Positions 8,901-19,685 of a DNA stretch of 64,000 nucleotides are shown one piece after another. The DNA is from Streptomyces sp. JH34. GTDB lineage: Bacteria > Actinomycetota > Actinomycetes > Streptomycetales > Streptomycetaceae. The first letter of the stretch is position 1; the number at the start of each line of letters is the position of its first letter. The notes under the pieces are model-generated. The model saw only the letters and a program-made list of their open reading frames with translations, was not told where the DNA came from and made no database searches. The translations under genes and the position numbers were made by a program. The stretch lies in contig NZ_JAJSOO010000001.1 in NCBI RefSeq assembly GCF_029428875.1, positions 2,108,001-2,172,000 of the forward strand, in the 5' to 3' direction.

Positions 8901-9011
8901 AGCGCTGGGGACGGCCCCGGCGAGCAGCGACGCGAGGACGGTGGCGGCGGCGAGCGCGGCCGTGGCCGGTCTCGCGCGGTGACGTGAGCGGTGGTGCGGT
9001 GTACGGGTCAT
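5925..9011 (-). CDS. Secreted multidomain GH3 beta-glucosidase
   Basis: A 1028-residue exported enzyme. After a signal peptide (about 1-38) come a carbohydrate-binding beta-sandwich (about 45-230, KGIRFWWYGQNT), a Calx-beta-like module (about 240-345, TTKGGTAAAGEDYTPVTG), the GH3 N-terminal barrel with the catalytic aspartate in FVISDW (Asp641), the GH3 C-terminal domain and a helical tail of about 85 residues that may be a FIMAH-type module. It should release glucose from the non-reducing ends of beta-glucans or oligosaccharides outside the cell. It is the last gene of the operon that includes an ABC importer and a cytoplasmic GH1 enzyme, 42 bp after the latter, and is followed by a terminator. 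Confidence 0.9.
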   Translation of the reverse strand: MTRTPHHRSRHRARPATAALAAATVLASLLAGAVPSAAAGAEDPAPVLVDRFEGEVPFGNPPADSLFTWGGDADDHPALTFEERADAPEGDKVLQGTYDISAWGGLSHEFAVDQPPKDWTAHKGIRFWWYGQNTAPLPPGSGKRINFEIKDGGANGGASELWTTSFTDDWEGWHQIEIPFADFVYRADYQPVGGIDQVLGLNEMWGYALTLPTGAPGSFAMDAVELYGKADPALKSSVVVDSAVHPVEEGGTADIRISVATTGSVPTEESVTVAYTTKGGTAAAGEDYTPVTGTHTFPAGTASGTTHTVTVATTKDKGAESAETIPLELTVTGAKAPKENPQVVIDAHGLPYQNAKLPVKKRVADLLSRMSPAEKAGQMTQAERNALKAQGDIAAYDLGSLLSGGGSVPTPNTAAAWAKMVDAYQLRAQATRFQIPLIYGVDAVHGHNNVIGSTIMPHNIGIGAGRDPKLAERTGAVTANEVRATGIPWDFAPCVCVTRDERWGRSYEAYGEDPALVEAMETVITGMQGSPSGKDLARNDKVLASAKHFVGDGGTEFGSSTTGSYTIDQGVTKVTRQELEAVHLSPFAESVKRGVGTVMPSYSSLDIIGDDAGPVKMHANAEMINGVLKDRMGFEGFVISDWQAIDQIPGDYASDVRTSVNAGLDMIMVPTAYQDFTRTLQDEVAAGRISQARIDDAVARILTQKFRLGLFEKPYADTSNLDEVGSAQHRAVAREAAAKSQVLLKNDGSVLPLKPSQKVYVAGSNADDLGNQAGGWTISWQGASGATTTGTTILKGIEKNTSSATFSKDASAPTAGYDVGVVVVGEKPYAEGIGDVGNGHDLELTDADKAAVDTVCAAMRCAVLVVSGRPQLVGDRLGDIDALVASWLPGTEGDGVADVLYGKRAFTGQLPVTWPKSESQLPVNVGDATYDPQFPYGWGLTTLRKAPTGGEATLTALAVAAQLAERAGLGRTAAGKEIVDRARLLVQQRTGGKLTAAVSKPFAEADHLLLTGDLTGAVAKLRTAYRAV

Positions 9012-9053
9012 CTGCGGCTCTTCTCTGCTCCGGTGACGGATCGACGCGGGGCG

Positions 9054-10466
<1,413 letters not shown>

Positions 10467-10519
10467 GGGTCTCCGTAACTCCTGTGTGCTGTGGGGTGTG
10501 ACGGGCGGCCGGCGGCCGG

Positions 10520-11506
10520 TCAGTGGTGCAGCCAGCAGGCGACCTCGCGGCCCTGGCCCGCGTCCGGTGCGGCGAGGACCGGGATCCGCTCGGAGCAGGG
10601 CTCGAAGGCCTTGCCGCAGCGGGGATGGAAGGCGCAGCCGGCGGGCATCGCGGACAGGTGCGGGGGTGATCCGGGGATGCCGGTGAGTTCGCGCCGGGGG
10701 CCGTGCAGCGCGGGGAACGAGTGCAGCAGCCCGGCGCTGTAGGGGTGCCGCGGGTCGTCGTAGATCTCGGCCGCGCCCGCCTGCTCCACGATCCGGCCGC
10801 CGTACATGATCGCGATGCGGTCGGAGAACTCGATCAGCAGGGAGATGTCGTGGGTGATGAACACGACCGAGAAGGAGAGCCGTTCCCTGAGCTCGACGAG
10901 CTTGCGCAGAATCTGACGTTGCATCACCACGTCGAGCGCTGTGGTGGGTTCGTCCATGATGACGATCTCGGGCTCCAGCGCGAGCGCCATGGCGATCATC
11001 ACCCGCTGGCGCATCCCGCCGGAGAGCTGGTGCGGGTAGGAGGCGAGCCGGTCGGCGGAGATGCCGACCAGGCCGAGCAGTTCCTCGGCACGGGCCGTCC
11101 GCGCGGCCTTGCGCATGTCGGGGCGGTGCGCCCTGAGCACGTCGGTGAGCTGGCTGTGGACGGTGTGCACCGGGTTGAGGGAGTTCATGGCCCCCTGGAA
11201 CACGATGGAAAGCTCCTGCCAGCGGAAGGCGCGCAGTTCGTCCGGGGTGAGGGAGAGGATGTCGACGGGCCCGGCACCCGGCCGGTGGTAGTGGACGTCA
11301 CCGCCGGTGATCACCCCGGGCGGGGAGAGCAGCCGGGTGACGGCGTAGGCCAGCGTGGATTTACCCGATCCCGACTCGCCCGCCAGGCCGAGGACCTCAC
11401 CCCGGTGCAGGGTGAGGTCGACGTCCCGCAGCGCGCGGACGCCGCTCGTGCCGGTGCCGTAGTCGACGTTCAGGCCGCTGATGGTGAGGATCGGCTCGGC
11501 GGTCAT
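10520..11506 (-). CDS. Oligopeptide-family ABC transporter ATP-binding protein (DppD/OppD type)
   Basis: A 328-residue ATPase with Walker [10 protein letters not shown], signature LSGGMRQRV, Walker B IVIMDEP and the oligopeptide C-terminal domain whose four-cysteine segment ([14 protein letters not shown]) suggests an iron-sulphur site. ATG 11506 overlaps the stop of the permease gene (ATGA), which decides the start. It works with the second ATPase, two permeases and the solute-binding lipoprotein of this operon. Although sequence alone says peptide transport, the flanking beta-glucosidases argue for beta-gluco-oligosaccharide import, as known for some family-5 binding proteins in thermophiles. 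Confidence 0.92.
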   Translation of the reverse strand: MTAEPILTISGLNVDYGTGTSGVRALRDVDLTLHRGEVLGLAGESGSGKSTLAYAVTRLLSPPGVITGGDVHYHRPGAGPVDILSLTPDELRAFRWQELSIVFQGAMNSLNPVHTVHSQLTDVLRAHRPDMRKAARTARAEELLGLVGISADRLASYPHQLSGGMRQRVMIAMALALEPEIVIMDEPTTALDVVMQRQILRKLVELRERLSFSVVFITHDISLLIEFSDRIAIMYGGRIVEQAGAAEIYDDPRHPYSAGLLHSFPALHGPRRELTGIPGSPPHLSAMPAGCAFHPRCGKAFEPCSERIPVLAAPDAGQGREVACWLHH

Positions 11507-12519
11507 GCGGACTGCTCCTTGCTGCGCGTGCCGGGGTCTGCGGGCGACGTGGGCGTGCCCGTACGGGCCACGGGGGTGAAGCCGACCCGCATCCGGACCT
11601 TCCGCGAGGAGCCGGTCGCGGTGCGCAGCCTCGGGTTGACGAACTCGTCGATGCCGAAGTTGATGAGCGCCAGGGCGGTTCCCAGGAGCGCGATGCACAG
11701 GCCGGCGGGGACGAACCACCACCAGGCGCCCTGGGCCAGTGCCTGGTTGGACTGGGCCCAGAAGAGGACGGTGCCCCAGTTCCAGTGCGAGATGTCGGCG
11801 ACGCCGATGAAGGCGAGGGTGATCTCCGAGAGGATCGCGAAGATGACGGTGCCGACGAAGCCGGACGCGATGACGGCGGTGAGGTTGGGCATCACCTCGA
11901 AGAGGATGATCCGCCAGGTCGACTCACCGGTGGCACGGGCGGCCTCCACGTAGTCGCGGCGCCTGAGCGACAGGGTCTGGGCGCGCAGGACGCGTGAGCC
12001 CCAGGCCCAGGAGGTGAGGGCGATGACGGAGGCGATCACCAGGTCCGTGGTGTTCTCGACGAAGCTGGCGATGATGATGATCAGCGGCAGCCCGGGGATG
12101 ACCAGGAAGACGTTCGAGAACATCGACAGGATCTCGTCGGCTGCTCCGCCGAGGAATCCGGCGCTGACCCCGATGAGCACGGACAGCACCGTCGCCAGGA
12201 ACCCGGCGATGAAGCCGACCAGGAGCACGCCCCGGGTGCCGACCAGGATCTGGGAGAGCACGTCCTGCCCGGTGTGGGTGGTGCCGAACCAGTGGGCGGC
12301 GGAGGGCGGCTGGAGCAGCTGGTCGCTCATCGCGTCGGGGTCGTACGGGGCGATCCAGGGCCCGATGACGGCGATGAGGGCGAAGAACGCGAGGATCAGC
12401 AGCCCGGCGCGGGTCTTCCCGCCGCGCAGGAAGCGGAACCTGGCCCGGCCGGCCGCGGCGGGGGCGGGGACGTCGTCCAGTACGGCTACGTCGGTGGCAG
12501 TGACGGCCATGCTCGTCAT
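11503..12519 (-). CDS. ABC transporter permease (DppC/OppC type)
   Basis: A 338-residue inner membrane protein with the OppC N-terminal extension, a first transmembrane helix at about 38-60 and the binding-protein-dependent permease domain (EAA motif region [19 protein letters not shown], here [15 protein letters not shown]). About six transmembrane segments are visible. The start ATG 12519 overlaps the stop of the partner permease by 4 bp. The C-terminus is extended by roughly 40 polar residues after NPRLR, beyond the usual end of the family. It forms the transmembrane channel with the DppB-like protein. Confidence 0.92.
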   Translation of the reverse strand: MTSMAVTATDVAVLDDVPAPAAAGRARFRFLRGGKTRAGLLILAFFALIAVIGPWIAPYDPDAMSDQLLQPPSAAHWFGTTHTGQDVLSQILVGTRGVLLVGFIAGFLATVLSVLIGVSAGFLGGAADEILSMFSNVFLVIPGLPLIIIIASFVENTTDLVIASVIALTSWAWGSRVLRAQTLSLRRRDYVEAARATGESTWRIILFEVMPNLTAVIASGFVGTVIFAILSEITLAFIGVADISHWNWGTVLFWAQSNQALAQGAWWWFVPAGLCIALLGTALALINFGIDEFVNPRLRTATGSSRKVRMRVGFTPVARTGTPTSPADPGTRSKEQSA

Positions 12520-13496
12520 GCCTCCTTACGGGTGCGGGGGTCGAGGAGGGCGTAGGCCATGTCGGCCAGCAGGTTCGCGGCGAGCACCGAGAGCGTGATG
12601 ATCAGGAAGACGCCCTGCATCAGGGGGTAGTCCTTCGCCCCGACGGCCTGCAGGAGCTGGAAGCCGATCCCGGGGTAGTTGAAGACCATCTCGACGAGCA
12701 GGGTGCCGCTCACGATGAAGCCCAGGGAGAGCGCGAAGGCCGAGATGTTGGGCAGGACCGCGTTGCGGGCGGCGTACGCGAACATCACCCTCCGCTCGGA
12801 GAGCCCCTTGGCCTGCGCCACCATGACGTAGTCCTCGGAGGAGACGGTCACCATCATGTTGCGCATGCCGAGGATCCAGCCGGCGACGGCGCTGAGCACG
12901 ATCGTCACCCCGGGCAGCACCCCGTGGTAGAGGGCGCTGGAGATGAACGGCCAGTCGAAGGCCGGGACGAGGGAGTTGTCGTAGCCGCCCTCGAAGGGGA
13001 ACAGCGGCCACTTCACCGCGAACACGGCGATGGCGATGAGGCCGAGCCAGAAGTAGGGGACGGACGAGATGAAGGTGGTGACGGGCAGCAGCCCGTCCAG
13101 CCAGGAGCCGCGCCGCCAGCCGCTGTAGACGCCGATGCCGGTGCCGAGCAGGAAGCTGATGAGCGTGGTGATGCCGACGAGGGCCAGCGTCCAGGGCAGT
13201 GCCTGGGAGATGACCTCGCCGACCGGGGTCGGGAAGAAGGTGAACGAGAGCCCGAGGTCGCCGTCGAGCAGGTGCCCCCAGTAGTCGGTGTACTGCGACC
13301 AGAGCGACTGCTTCTCGTCGAGCCCGAACAGCGCCTTCAGGGAGGCGATCGCGGAGGTGTCGAGCTGGCCCTGGTAACGGCTCATCAGGGCCTCGACGGG
13401 ATCGCCCGGCATCAGGCGGGGGATCAGGAAGTTGATGGTGATCGCGGCCCACGCGGTGACCGCGTAGAAGGCGAGGCGCTGGAGGACGTACTTCAC
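12516..13496 (-). CDS. ABC transporter permease (DppB/OppB type)
   Basis: A 326-residue permease beginning [19 protein letters not shown] with the classical OppB first helix, a periplasmic loop of about 75 residues, then five further helices and the EAA loop ([16 protein letters not shown]). The GTG start at 13496 overlaps the stop of the upstream ATPase (GTGA), which settles it against longer in-frame options. It pairs with the DppC-like protein and is translated in a tightly coupled cascade of four genes. Confidence 0.92.
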   Translation of the reverse strand: MKYVLQRLAFYAVTAWAAITINFLIPRLMPGDPVEALMSRYQGQLDTSAIASLKALFGLDEKQSLWSQYTDYWGHLLDGDLGLSFTFFPTPVGEVISQALPWTLALVGITTLISFLLGTGIGVYSGWRRGSWLDGLLPVTTFISSVPYFWLGLIAIAVFAVKWPLFPFEGGYDNSLVPAFDWPFISSALYHGVLPGVTIVLSAVAGWILGMRNMMVTVSSEDYVMVAQAKGLSERRVMFAYAARNAVLPNISAFALSLGFIVSGTLLVEMVFNYPGIGFQLLQAVGAKDYPLMQGVFLIITLSVLAANLLADMAYALLDPRTRKEA

Positions 13497-14566
13497 TTCG
13501 CCGCCTCCTTCGCCGGCGCGGCGGCCGGGGCGGTCGCACCGTCGTACAGCCAGCAGGCCGCCCACTGGCCGTCGGCCAGGTCGAAGCGCGGCGGGAGTTC
13601 GGTACGGCAGCGCTCCATGGCCTTGGGACAGCGGGGGTGGAAGCGGCACCCGGCCGGCGGGCTGATCAGGGAAGGCGGCTCGCCGCTCCCGGTCTCCTCC
13701 TGGTCGGCCTCGTCCGCGACCCGGTCCGGGTCGGGTGCGGAGGCGATGAGCAGCTGGGTGTAGGGGTGCGCGGGGCTCTGCGTGACCGTCTCGCTGTCCC
13801 CGCCCTCGACGATGCGGCCGGCGTACATCACCAGGGTGGTGTCGGCGAAGTAGCGTGCGGACGCGATGTCGTGGGTGATGTAGAGGATCGCGAGGCGCAG
13901 CCGCTCCTTGAGGTCGCGGAGCAGGTTGAGGACGCCGAGCCGGATCGACACGTCGAGCATCGAGACCGGCTCGTCGGCCAGCAGGACCTGGGGGTCGGCG
14001 CCGAGCGCGCGCGCTATCGCGACGCGCTGGCGCTGCCCTCCCGACAGCTCGTGCGGGAACTTGTCCAGGAACTGATGAGGAGGAGTCAGCTGGACGCGTT
14101 CCAGCAGGGCGGCCAGGTTCGTCTCCAGTTCCGCGTCCCCGCTCCCCGCCCGGCCGTGGATCTTGAGGGCGCGGGTCAGGTGGTAGCGCACGGTGTGCAC
14201 CGGGTTGAGCGAGGCGAACGGGTCCTGGAAGATCAGCTGGACCTGCTTGACGTAGGTACGGAAGGACCGGCCACGTCCGGCCTTCACCGCCGTGCCGCCC
14301 AGGCGGACCTCGCCCGCGGTGAGCGGGTACAGCTGGGCGAGCAGCCGTGCGACGGTGGACTTCCCGGAGCCCGACTCCCCCACCAGGGCCGTGACGGTGC
14401 CGCGCCGGAGCTCCAGCGAGACGTCGTCGACGGCGTGGACGGTGCGGTGTCTGCGGGCGACGAGGTCGCCGGCGGTGCGCCGCACGGGGAAGTGCTTGGT
14501 GACTCCGCGTGCTTCGAGCACCACATCGGTTCCGGTGCGCTCGTCTGCGGACGGTTCGGTGGTCAT
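13493..14566 (-). CDS. Oligopeptide-family ABC transporter ATP-binding protein (DppF/OppF type)
   Basis: A 357-residue ATPase with Walker [10 protein letters not shown], signature LSGGQRQRV, Walker B VLLADEP and the C-terminal oligopeptide domain with the Cys motif [14 protein letters not shown]. It is the second gene of the operon, 19 bp after the solute-binding protein gene, and its stop overlaps the start of the DppB-like permease. The C-terminus carries an Ala/Lys-rich tail ([12 protein letters not shown]). It acts as heterodimer partner of the DppD-like ATPase. Confidence 0.92.
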   Translation of the reverse strand: MTTEPSADERTGTDVVLEARGVTKHFPVRRTAGDLVARRHRTVHAVDDVSLELRRGTVTALVGESGSGKSTVARLLAQLYPLTAGEVRLGGTAVKAGRGRSFRTYVKQVQLIFQDPFASLNPVHTVRYHLTRALKIHGRAGSGDAELETNLAALLERVQLTPPHQFLDKFPHELSGGQRQRVAIARALGADPQVLLADEPVSMLDVSIRLGVLNLLRDLKERLRLAILYITHDIASARYFADTTLVMYAGRIVEGGDSETVTQSPAHPYTQLLIASAPDPDRVADEADQEETGSGEPPSLISPPAGCRFHPRCPKAMERCRTELPPRFDLADGQWAACWLYDGATAPAAAPAKEAAK

Positions 14567-14585
14567 GGCCGGTTCTTCCCCGTAC

Positions 14586-16265
14586 TTACTTGGCGGGCTC
14601 GAGGTTCAGCACGACTTCCAGCGCGTCGGGCTGGGTGTGCTGCGGGGCTGCGTACGGGTCCTGCTCGGTGGGCCAGCCCACCCAGTTCTTCGTGGAGTAC
14701 TCGGCACCGATCGGGGCCGCGGCCGTCGGGATGACCGGCGCCTGCTCGACCATGATCTTCTGAAGCGTGTTCATCGCCTTGGTGCGTGCGGCGTCGTCGG
14801 TGGCGTTGGCGTACTCCTTGAGCGCGGCGGTGGCCTCGGGGCTCTTGAAGCGGCCGAAGTTGCCGAGCTGGGAGGTCTTGCCGACCGGCTGGAGGATCGC
14901 CCCGTCCATGATGTTCTGGTACATGTCGTAGGGCGTGGCGCCGCTGTTGGTCCAGTGCAGGGTGGCGTCGAAGTTGCCGGTGGCCACGTCGGTGCCCCAG
15001 GCCTCGGCGGTCTGCGTCTTGACCTTGGCCGCGATGCCGATCTGCTTGATGTTGTCCTTGATGATGGACAGTCCGGTGATGTAGTCGTTCCAGCCGGCCG
15101 GGTCGGTGAAGGTCAGCTCGACCGGCTTGCCGCTGGGGTCCTTGAGGACGCCGCCGCTGAGCTTGAACCCGGCGTCCATGAGGAGGGCCTTGGCGCCGTC
15201 CACATCGGGCTTCGTGGTGGCGTTCTTGTACTCCGGCGCGAGGAAGGGCGCACCGGCGGGCAGCGGGATGCCGGTCGGGTTGCTGATCTCCGGGTAGAGC
15301 GTGGCCTGGGCCTGCACGTGGATCGCCTTGCGGTCGACGACCATGGCCATCGCCTTGCGCAGGGCCGGGTTGTCGAACGGCTTGCGGGCGGTGTTGAACC
15401 AGAGGCCGTGGATGCCGAGGCCGGAGGGGAACCACAGCTTGTGGTTCTTGGCGTCCTTGGCGATGTACAGCTGCTTGTAGTTCGGCATGAAGACGAACGA
15501 CCACTCGAGCTTCCCGCTCGCCAGGGCCGTGGTCGCCGCGCTGTTGTCGTTGTACGCGGTGTAGCGCAGCTCCTTGACCTTGGTCTCGCCCTTCCAGTAG
15601 GTGGGCGTGGCGGTCAGGGTGGTCGTCTGCGGGGTGAAGGTCTTCAGCTTGTACGGACCGGAGCCGACCGGGGTGCGGTTGGGCCAGGTCTCCGGGTTCT
15701 CGACCTTCTCCCAGATGTGCTTGGGCACGACGTAGGTCGTGATGATCTTGTTCTGGTTGACGAACTGCGACTCCTTGAAGGTCAGGACGACCTTCTCGCC
15801 CTCGACCGTGATGCCGTCGTACGGGATGCCGTTGCCGTTGAGCGCCGGGTGCTTCTTGAGCAGTTCGAAGGTGAAGGCGACGTCCGCCGCGGTCAGCGGC
15901 TTGCCGTCGGCCCACTTGGCCCGCTTGTCGAGCGTGAAGGTGAGCTTGGTGAAGTTGGACTCCCAGTCCCAGGCGGTGGCCAGCCACGGGTCCGCCTTGT
16001 CGGTGGGGCGGATCTGGTTCGTCATCGCCAGCGGCTCGTAGATCATGAAGCGGTAGCCGAGCGTGGCGCCCGCCGAGGTCGCGAGGAACGGGTTGCTGTT
16101 GTTCGTCTGCGGCCCGTCCGGCTTGCCGAGGGTCAGCACGCCTGCGGCGCCCGCGCCTCCCCCCTTGTTGGCGCCCGAGTTGGCGGACGAGCAGCCGGCG
16201 GCGAGCGCGACCACGGCAGTGGCGACTGAGAGCGCTCTCAGAGTGTGACGGCGACGTACGGACAT
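14586..16265 (-). CDS. ABC transporter family-5 solute-binding lipoprotein
   Basis: A 559-residue exported lipoprotein: [13 protein letters not shown], a hydrophobic core and the lipobox AAGCSS (Cys25). The mature protein has the family-5 (DppA/OppA) fold, with the typical [10 protein letters not shown] region and [10 protein letters not shown] near the C-terminus. It is the first gene of the operon and captures the substrate; the neighbouring GH1 and GH3 genes suggest a beta-glucan oligosaccharide rather than a peptide. The ATG has GGAG 6 nt upstream. A perfect 16-bp palindrome lies inside its first codons (16226-16241) and probably serves as a repressor site. Confidence 0.9.
   Translation of the reverse strand: MSVRRRHTLRALSVATAVVALAAGCSSANSGANKGGGAGAAGVLTLGKPDGPQTNNSNPFLATSAGATLGYRFMIYEPLAMTNQIRPTDKADPWLATAWDWESNFTKLTFTLDKRAKWADGKPLTAADVAFTFELLKKHPALNGNGIPYDGITVEGEKVVLTFKESQFVNQNKIITTYVVPKHIWEKVENPETWPNRTPVGSGPYKLKTFTPQTTTLTATPTYWKGETKVKELRYTAYNDNSAATTALASGKLEWSFVFMPNYKQLYIAKDAKNHKLWFPSGLGIHGLWFNTARKPFDNPALRKAMAMVVDRKAIHVQAQATLYPEISNPTGIPLPAGAPFLAPEYKNATTKPDVDGAKALLMDAGFKLSGGVLKDPSGKPVELTFTDPAGWNDYITGLSIIKDNIKQIGIAAKVKTQTAEAWGTDVATGNFDATLHWTNSGATPYDMYQNIMDGAILQPVGKTSQLGNFGRFKSPEATAALKEYANATDDAARTKAMNTLQKIMVEQAPVIPTAAAPIGAEYSTKNWVGWPTEQDPYAAPQHTQPDALEVVLNLEPAK
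16226..16241. promoter_or_regulatory. LacI-type operator within the start of the binding-protein gene
   Basis: CTGAGAGCGCTCTCAG is a perfect 16-bp palindrome with the AGCGCT core typical of LacI-family sites; it differs from the known CebR operator TGGGAGCGCTCCCA at a few outer positions. It lies 25-40 bp inside the coding region of the first operon gene, the place of a roadblock operator. The LacI gene is immediately upstream. Confidence 0.65.
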
Positions 16266-16314
16266 GGCGACTCCAGGAGGACTGCGGGTCTGGGGATCCG
16301 GTGGTGGCAGCGCT

Positions 16315-16328
16315 CGACGCGCCGGGTG
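16315..16328. promoter_or_regulatory. possible secondary, degenerate LacI-type operator
   Basis: TGGCAGCGCTCGAC keeps the AGCGCT core and matches 10 of 14 positions of the CebR consensus. It lies 50-63 bp upstream of the binding-protein start, in the expected promoter zone. It is weak on its own and noted because it is paired with the perfect palindrome downstream. Confidence 0.25.
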
Positions 16329-16397
16329 CGGGCGGTACGGGTGGTGCGGGTGCGGCGGTTCGGGGATGCGGACGGGTGACCGGCGGGGCCGGGTCCC

Positions 16398-17372
16398 TTA
16401 GGGCGCCGAGTGGCGCACGACCAGTTCGGTGGGCAGCACGAGGGGTCCGTCCGGCACGGCGGTTCCGCCGAGACGGGAGAGCAGCAGGCGGGCGGCCGCC
16501 TCGCCCATCTGGCGCGTGGGCTGGTGCACGGTGGTCAGCGGCGGCTCGGTGTGTTCGGCCATCGGGATGTCGTCGAAGCCGACCACGGCGACGTCGTCGG
16601 GCACGCGGCGGCCGGCGGCCCTCAGGGCGCGCAGCACTCCGGCCGCGCTGATGTCGTTGTGGGCGAACACGGAGTCGAACTCCACCCCCTGTGCGAGGAG
16701 TCGCTCGACGGCGAGACGGCCCCCGCGTTCGGTGAAGTCCCCGTCCACGACCAGTTCGGTGGGCAGGACCGAACGGAAGCCCGCGAGCCGGTCGCGCACG
16801 CAGCCGAAGTGCTCGGGGCCGGTGACGACCAGGGGTCTGGTGCGCCCGGCGGCCCGCAGATGGCGGGCGGCGGACGCGCCTCCCTCGTGGTTGGTGGTCA
16901 CGACGGAGGGGAACTCCGGGTGGTGGCCCCGGTCGTCGATCAGGACGATCGGCAGACCGGACCGGTGCAGCGCGGTGAGGTGGTCGAGCGTGTTCTCCGG
17001 TTCGACGACGACGAGCCCGTCGAAGGCGCGCGCCGACACCTGGGTGGTGAAGCGCTCGACGGACTCCGCACCCCGGTTGCAGGTGAAGAGCAGCAGGCCG
17101 TGGTCCGCGGCCTCGACGGTGTCGACGACCCCCTGGAGCACCTCCCCCATCCACGGCCAGGTCAGCGAGGGCACCAGCATCCCGACCGTGCGGCTGCTGC
17201 CGCGGGCCAGCCCGACGGCGCCCGAGCTGGGCACATAACCGAGGTGTGCGATCACTTCACGAACGCGGGCGGCCGTGAGACCGTCCACTTCGCCCTTGAA
17301 GTTGATGACCCGCGACACGGTCGTCTTGCTGACGCCGGCCTCACGGGCGACATCGGCGATGGTGACACGCAA
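16398..17372 (-). CDS. LacI-family transcriptional regulator
   Basis: A 324-residue repressor. The N-terminal helix-turn-helix is TIADVAREAGVSKTTVSRVIN, followed by the hinge helix (EVIAHLGYVPS) and a periplasmic-binding-protein-like effector domain. The start is TTG 17372, fixed by a perfect GGAGG five bases upstream; longer in-frame starts have none. The gene is oriented with the transporter operon and diverges from the GH30 gene, so it can control both. By analogy with CebR and BglR it should bind a beta-glucoside, but the residues facing the sugar cannot be judged here. A palindrome with AGCGCT core nearby is the likely target. Confidence 0.9.
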   Translation of the reverse strand: MRVTIADVAREAGVSKTTVSRVINFKGEVDGLTAARVREVIAHLGYVPSSGAVGLARGSSRTVGMLVPSLTWPWMGEVLQGVVDTVEAADHGLLLFTCNRGAESVERFTTQVSARAFDGLVVVEPENTLDHLTALHRSGLPIVLIDDRGHHPEFPSVVTTNHEGGASAARHLRAAGRTRPLVVTGPEHFGCVRDRLAGFRSVLPTELVVDGDFTERGGRLAVERLLAQGVEFDSVFAHNDISAAGVLRALRAAGRRVPDDVAVVGFDDIPMAEHTEPPLTTVHQPTRQMGEAAARLLLSRLGGTAVPDGPLVLPTELVVRHSAP

Positions 17373-17419
17373 CGGGGCCTCCAGGGACAAGGCGGGACAG
17401 GGTGACGGGGGCGGCCTTC

Positions 17420-17457
17420 GGTACCGGTTCCGCAACCGGTACCGGAACCGGTACCGG
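17420..17457. repeat. overlapping palindromes and tandem 12-mers in the lacI-GH30 intergenic region
   Basis: GGTACCGGTT, a 4-bp spacer and AACCGGTACC form a perfect 10-bp inverted repeat (17420-17443). AACCGGTACCGG is then tandemly repeated (17434-17457), which creates a second palindrome GGTACCGG-AA-CCGGTACC (17438-17455). It lies between the divergent start codons (17372 and 17666) and may be a cooperative operator cluster. Confidence 0.6.
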
Positions 17458-17665
17458 CGTTGCGGCTGGAGTTAACCGCGCCCGAACAGAGGCGTCAATA
17501 CTTCACACGGAGATTGGTCCGTACCCATCACCGAAGCACGACTGGAAGCCCTTTCGTACATCTCTTGAACGAACAGAAGTCTTGACGTGGGCACGTAAGA
17601 GCAGTTCACTCACGGGTCGTTCGACGGCACTTCCCCCACGCCCCTGCCGAGAAAGGCAGCAGCCC

Positions 17666-19534
17666 ATGATTCGGACAAGCAGAACGGCGAGAGTCCTCGT
17701 CGCGACGGCGCTCGCGACCGCGGGACTGGCCGGGCTCTCCTCCGGCACCGCGCAAGCCGCCGGTGAGCCCGTGAACATCGTGCTGACCACCACGGACGAC
17801 TCCGGCGGCCGTCATGTCACCCGTGGCCTCCAGGCCCAGACACCGATCGCCTTCGGGGCCGGCAACGGCGGTTCCGGCACGAACATCACCGTCGACGAGA
17901 ACACCCGCTACCAGACCTTCACCGGCGGCGGCGCCTCGTTCACGGACACCGCGGCCTGGCTGATGAAGGGCAGCGGAGCGCTGAGCCAGGCGACCCGCGA
18001 CGCGACGATGAAGAAGCTCTTCTCGCCGACGGAGGGCATCGGGCTGTCCTTCGTACGCAATCCGATGGGCGGGTCGGACCTCGCGCGCTTCGGTTACACC
18101 TACGACGACATGCCGGCCGGGCAGACGGATCCGGATCTCGCCAACTTCTCGATCGCACACGATCTGCAGGACGTCCTGCCGCTCACGAAGCAGGCCCGAC
18201 AGCTCAATCCGGCCCTGACGACGGTCGCCTCCCCGTGGACGGCGCCGGCCTGGATGAAGGACAGCGGGCAGCTGAACGGCGGCTGGCTGAAGGCCGAGAA
18301 CTACGGCGCCTACGCGAACTACTTCGTGAAGTACCTCCAGGCGTGGAAGGACCAGGGCGTCCCGGTCGACTACGTCACCGCGCAGAACGAACCCACCTGC
18401 TGCTCCGGCTACCCGTCGATGAGCTGGAACGGCTCCGGCCTCGCCTACTTCACCAAGAGCGAACTGCTGCCGAAGCTCCGGTCGGCGGGCCTGGCCACCA
18501 AGGTGCTGGCGCACGACTGGAACTGGGACAGCTACGACGCCTACGCCGCCCCCACCGTCGACGACGCGGCCGTACGCGACCACCCGAACTTCGGCGGGGT
18601 CGCCTGGCACGGCTACGGCGGCGACGTCGCGAAGCAGACGGCGGTCCACGACCGGTACCCGCAGCTGGACGCCTTCCAGACCGAGCACTCGGGCGGCACG
18701 TGGATCGCCGACCAGCAGCGCGAGGACATGCTGAACATCATCGACTACACCCGCAACTGGGCGAAGTCGGTGACCAAGTGGTCGCTCGCCGTCGACCAGA
18801 ACCGCGGTCCCCACAACGGCGGTTGCGGCACCTGCGACGGGCTGGTCACCGTGCACGACGGGGACAGCAGGCACGGCCAGGTCGACTACACGATCGAGTA
18901 CTACACGATGGGTCACCTGACGAAGTACGTCAGGCCGGGCGCCACCCGCGTCGCCTCCACCGCGAGCTCCACCGTGCCCAACGTGGCCTGGCGCAACCCC
19001 GACGGTTCGAAGGCCCTCATCGCCTACAACGGGGCGGCCTCGTCCCAGCAGGTCACCGTCAACTGGGGCGGGCAGAGGTTCACCTACTCGCTGCCGGGCC
19101 GCACCTCGGCGACGTTCACCTGGTCGGGCACCCAGTCCGGCTCCTCGGGCAGTACCGGCGCCCTCGTGGGATCCGGCGGCAAGTGCCTCGACGCCACGGG
19201 CGGCAGCGGCTCCGACGGCACCCCGGTACAGATCTGGGACTGCACCGGCGCGGCCAACCAGAGGTGGACGGTCTCCGGCGACGGCTCCGTCAAGGTGCTC
19301 GGTGCCTGCCTGGACGTGACATCGGGTTCGACGGCGGACGGAGCAAAGGTCCAGCTGTACACCTGCAACGGCTCGGGCGCACAACGCTGGACGTACGACT
19401 CTTCGACGGGGGACGTCGTGAACACGGCCGCGGACAAGTGCCTGGACGTGACCGACCGGTCGACGGCCGACGGGGCCCGCGTCCAGATCTGGACCTGCAC
19501 CGGTGCCGCCAACCAGAAGTGGCAGCTGCGGTAA
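17666..19534 (+). CDS. Secreted GH30 glycoside hydrolase with C-terminal ricin-B (CBM13) domain
   Basis: A 622-residue exported enzyme. A signal peptide (cleaved after TAQA, about residue 31) is followed by a GH30 barrel with acid/base glutamate in QNEP (Glu242) and nucleophile in QTEHSGG (Glu340). A side beta-domain follows, then a Ser/Gly linker and a CBM13 trefoil with three repeats carrying Q-x-W-type motifs (NQRW, AQRW, NQKW). GH30 enzymes of this type cut beta-1,6-glucan, beta-1,6-galactan or related polymers. With the divergent importer and beta-glucosidases it fits a beta-glucan scavenging locus. ATG 17666 is chosen for its signal peptide; longer in-frame reading upstream is not protein-like. 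Confidence 0.9.
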   Translation: MIRTSRTARVLVATALATAGLAGLSSGTAQAAGEPVNIVLTTTDDSGGRHVTRGLQAQTPIAFGAGNGGSGTNITVDENTRYQTFTGGGASFTDTAAWLMKGSGALSQATRDATMKKLFSPTEGIGLSFVRNPMGGSDLARFGYTYDDMPAGQTDPDLANFSIAHDLQDVLPLTKQARQLNPALTTVASPWTAPAWMKDSGQLNGGWLKAENYGAYANYFVKYLQAWKDQGVPVDYVTAQNEPTCCSGYPSMSWNGSGLAYFTKSELLPKLRSAGLATKVLAHDWNWDSYDAYAAPTVDDAAVRDHPNFGGVAWHGYGGDVAKQTAVHDRYPQLDAFQTEHSGGTWIADQQREDMLNIIDYTRNWAKSVTKWSLAVDQNRGPHNGGCGTCDGLVTVHDGDSRHGQVDYTIEYYTMGHLTKYVRPGATRVASTASSTVPNVAWRNPDGSKALIAYNGAASSQQVTVNWGGQRFTYSLPGRTSATFTWSGTQSGSSGSTGALVGSGGKCLDATGGSGSDGTPVQIWDCTGAANQRWTVSGDGSVKVLGACLDVTSGSTADGAKVQLYTCNGSGAQRWTYDSSTGDVVNTAADKCLDVTDRSTADGARVQIWTCTGAANQKWQLR

Positions 19535-19685
19535 CCGATAACCGATCGCTTCGGAGTGAACTCCGGCCGCGCTCGACGCGGGCCGCCGGCACGGTTCCCT
19601 GTCCGGCTCGTTCGGGACGGCCGGGGAGGGGACCACCGCCCAAGCGTCCGGCAGGGCCCGGGACGCGTGGGCGGCCGGACACGCG

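Noticed and set aside
5991..8987. Long open frame on the plus strand opposite the secreted GH3 gene
   Set aside because: It is the antisense shadow of a clear GH3 gene; the translation is Gly/Asp/Val/Arg-rich with no domain and no ribosome binding site.
17402..17665. N-terminal extension of the GH30 protein through the palindromic repeats
   Set aside because: The extra 88 residues are Gly/Thr-rich translation of operator-like repeats; the ATG at 17666 starts a proper signal peptide.
19600..19685. Hairpin between the GH30 and cimA stop codons
   Set aside because: Only 6-bp stems with long loops (GCGTCC/GGACGC) were found, too weak to call a terminator.
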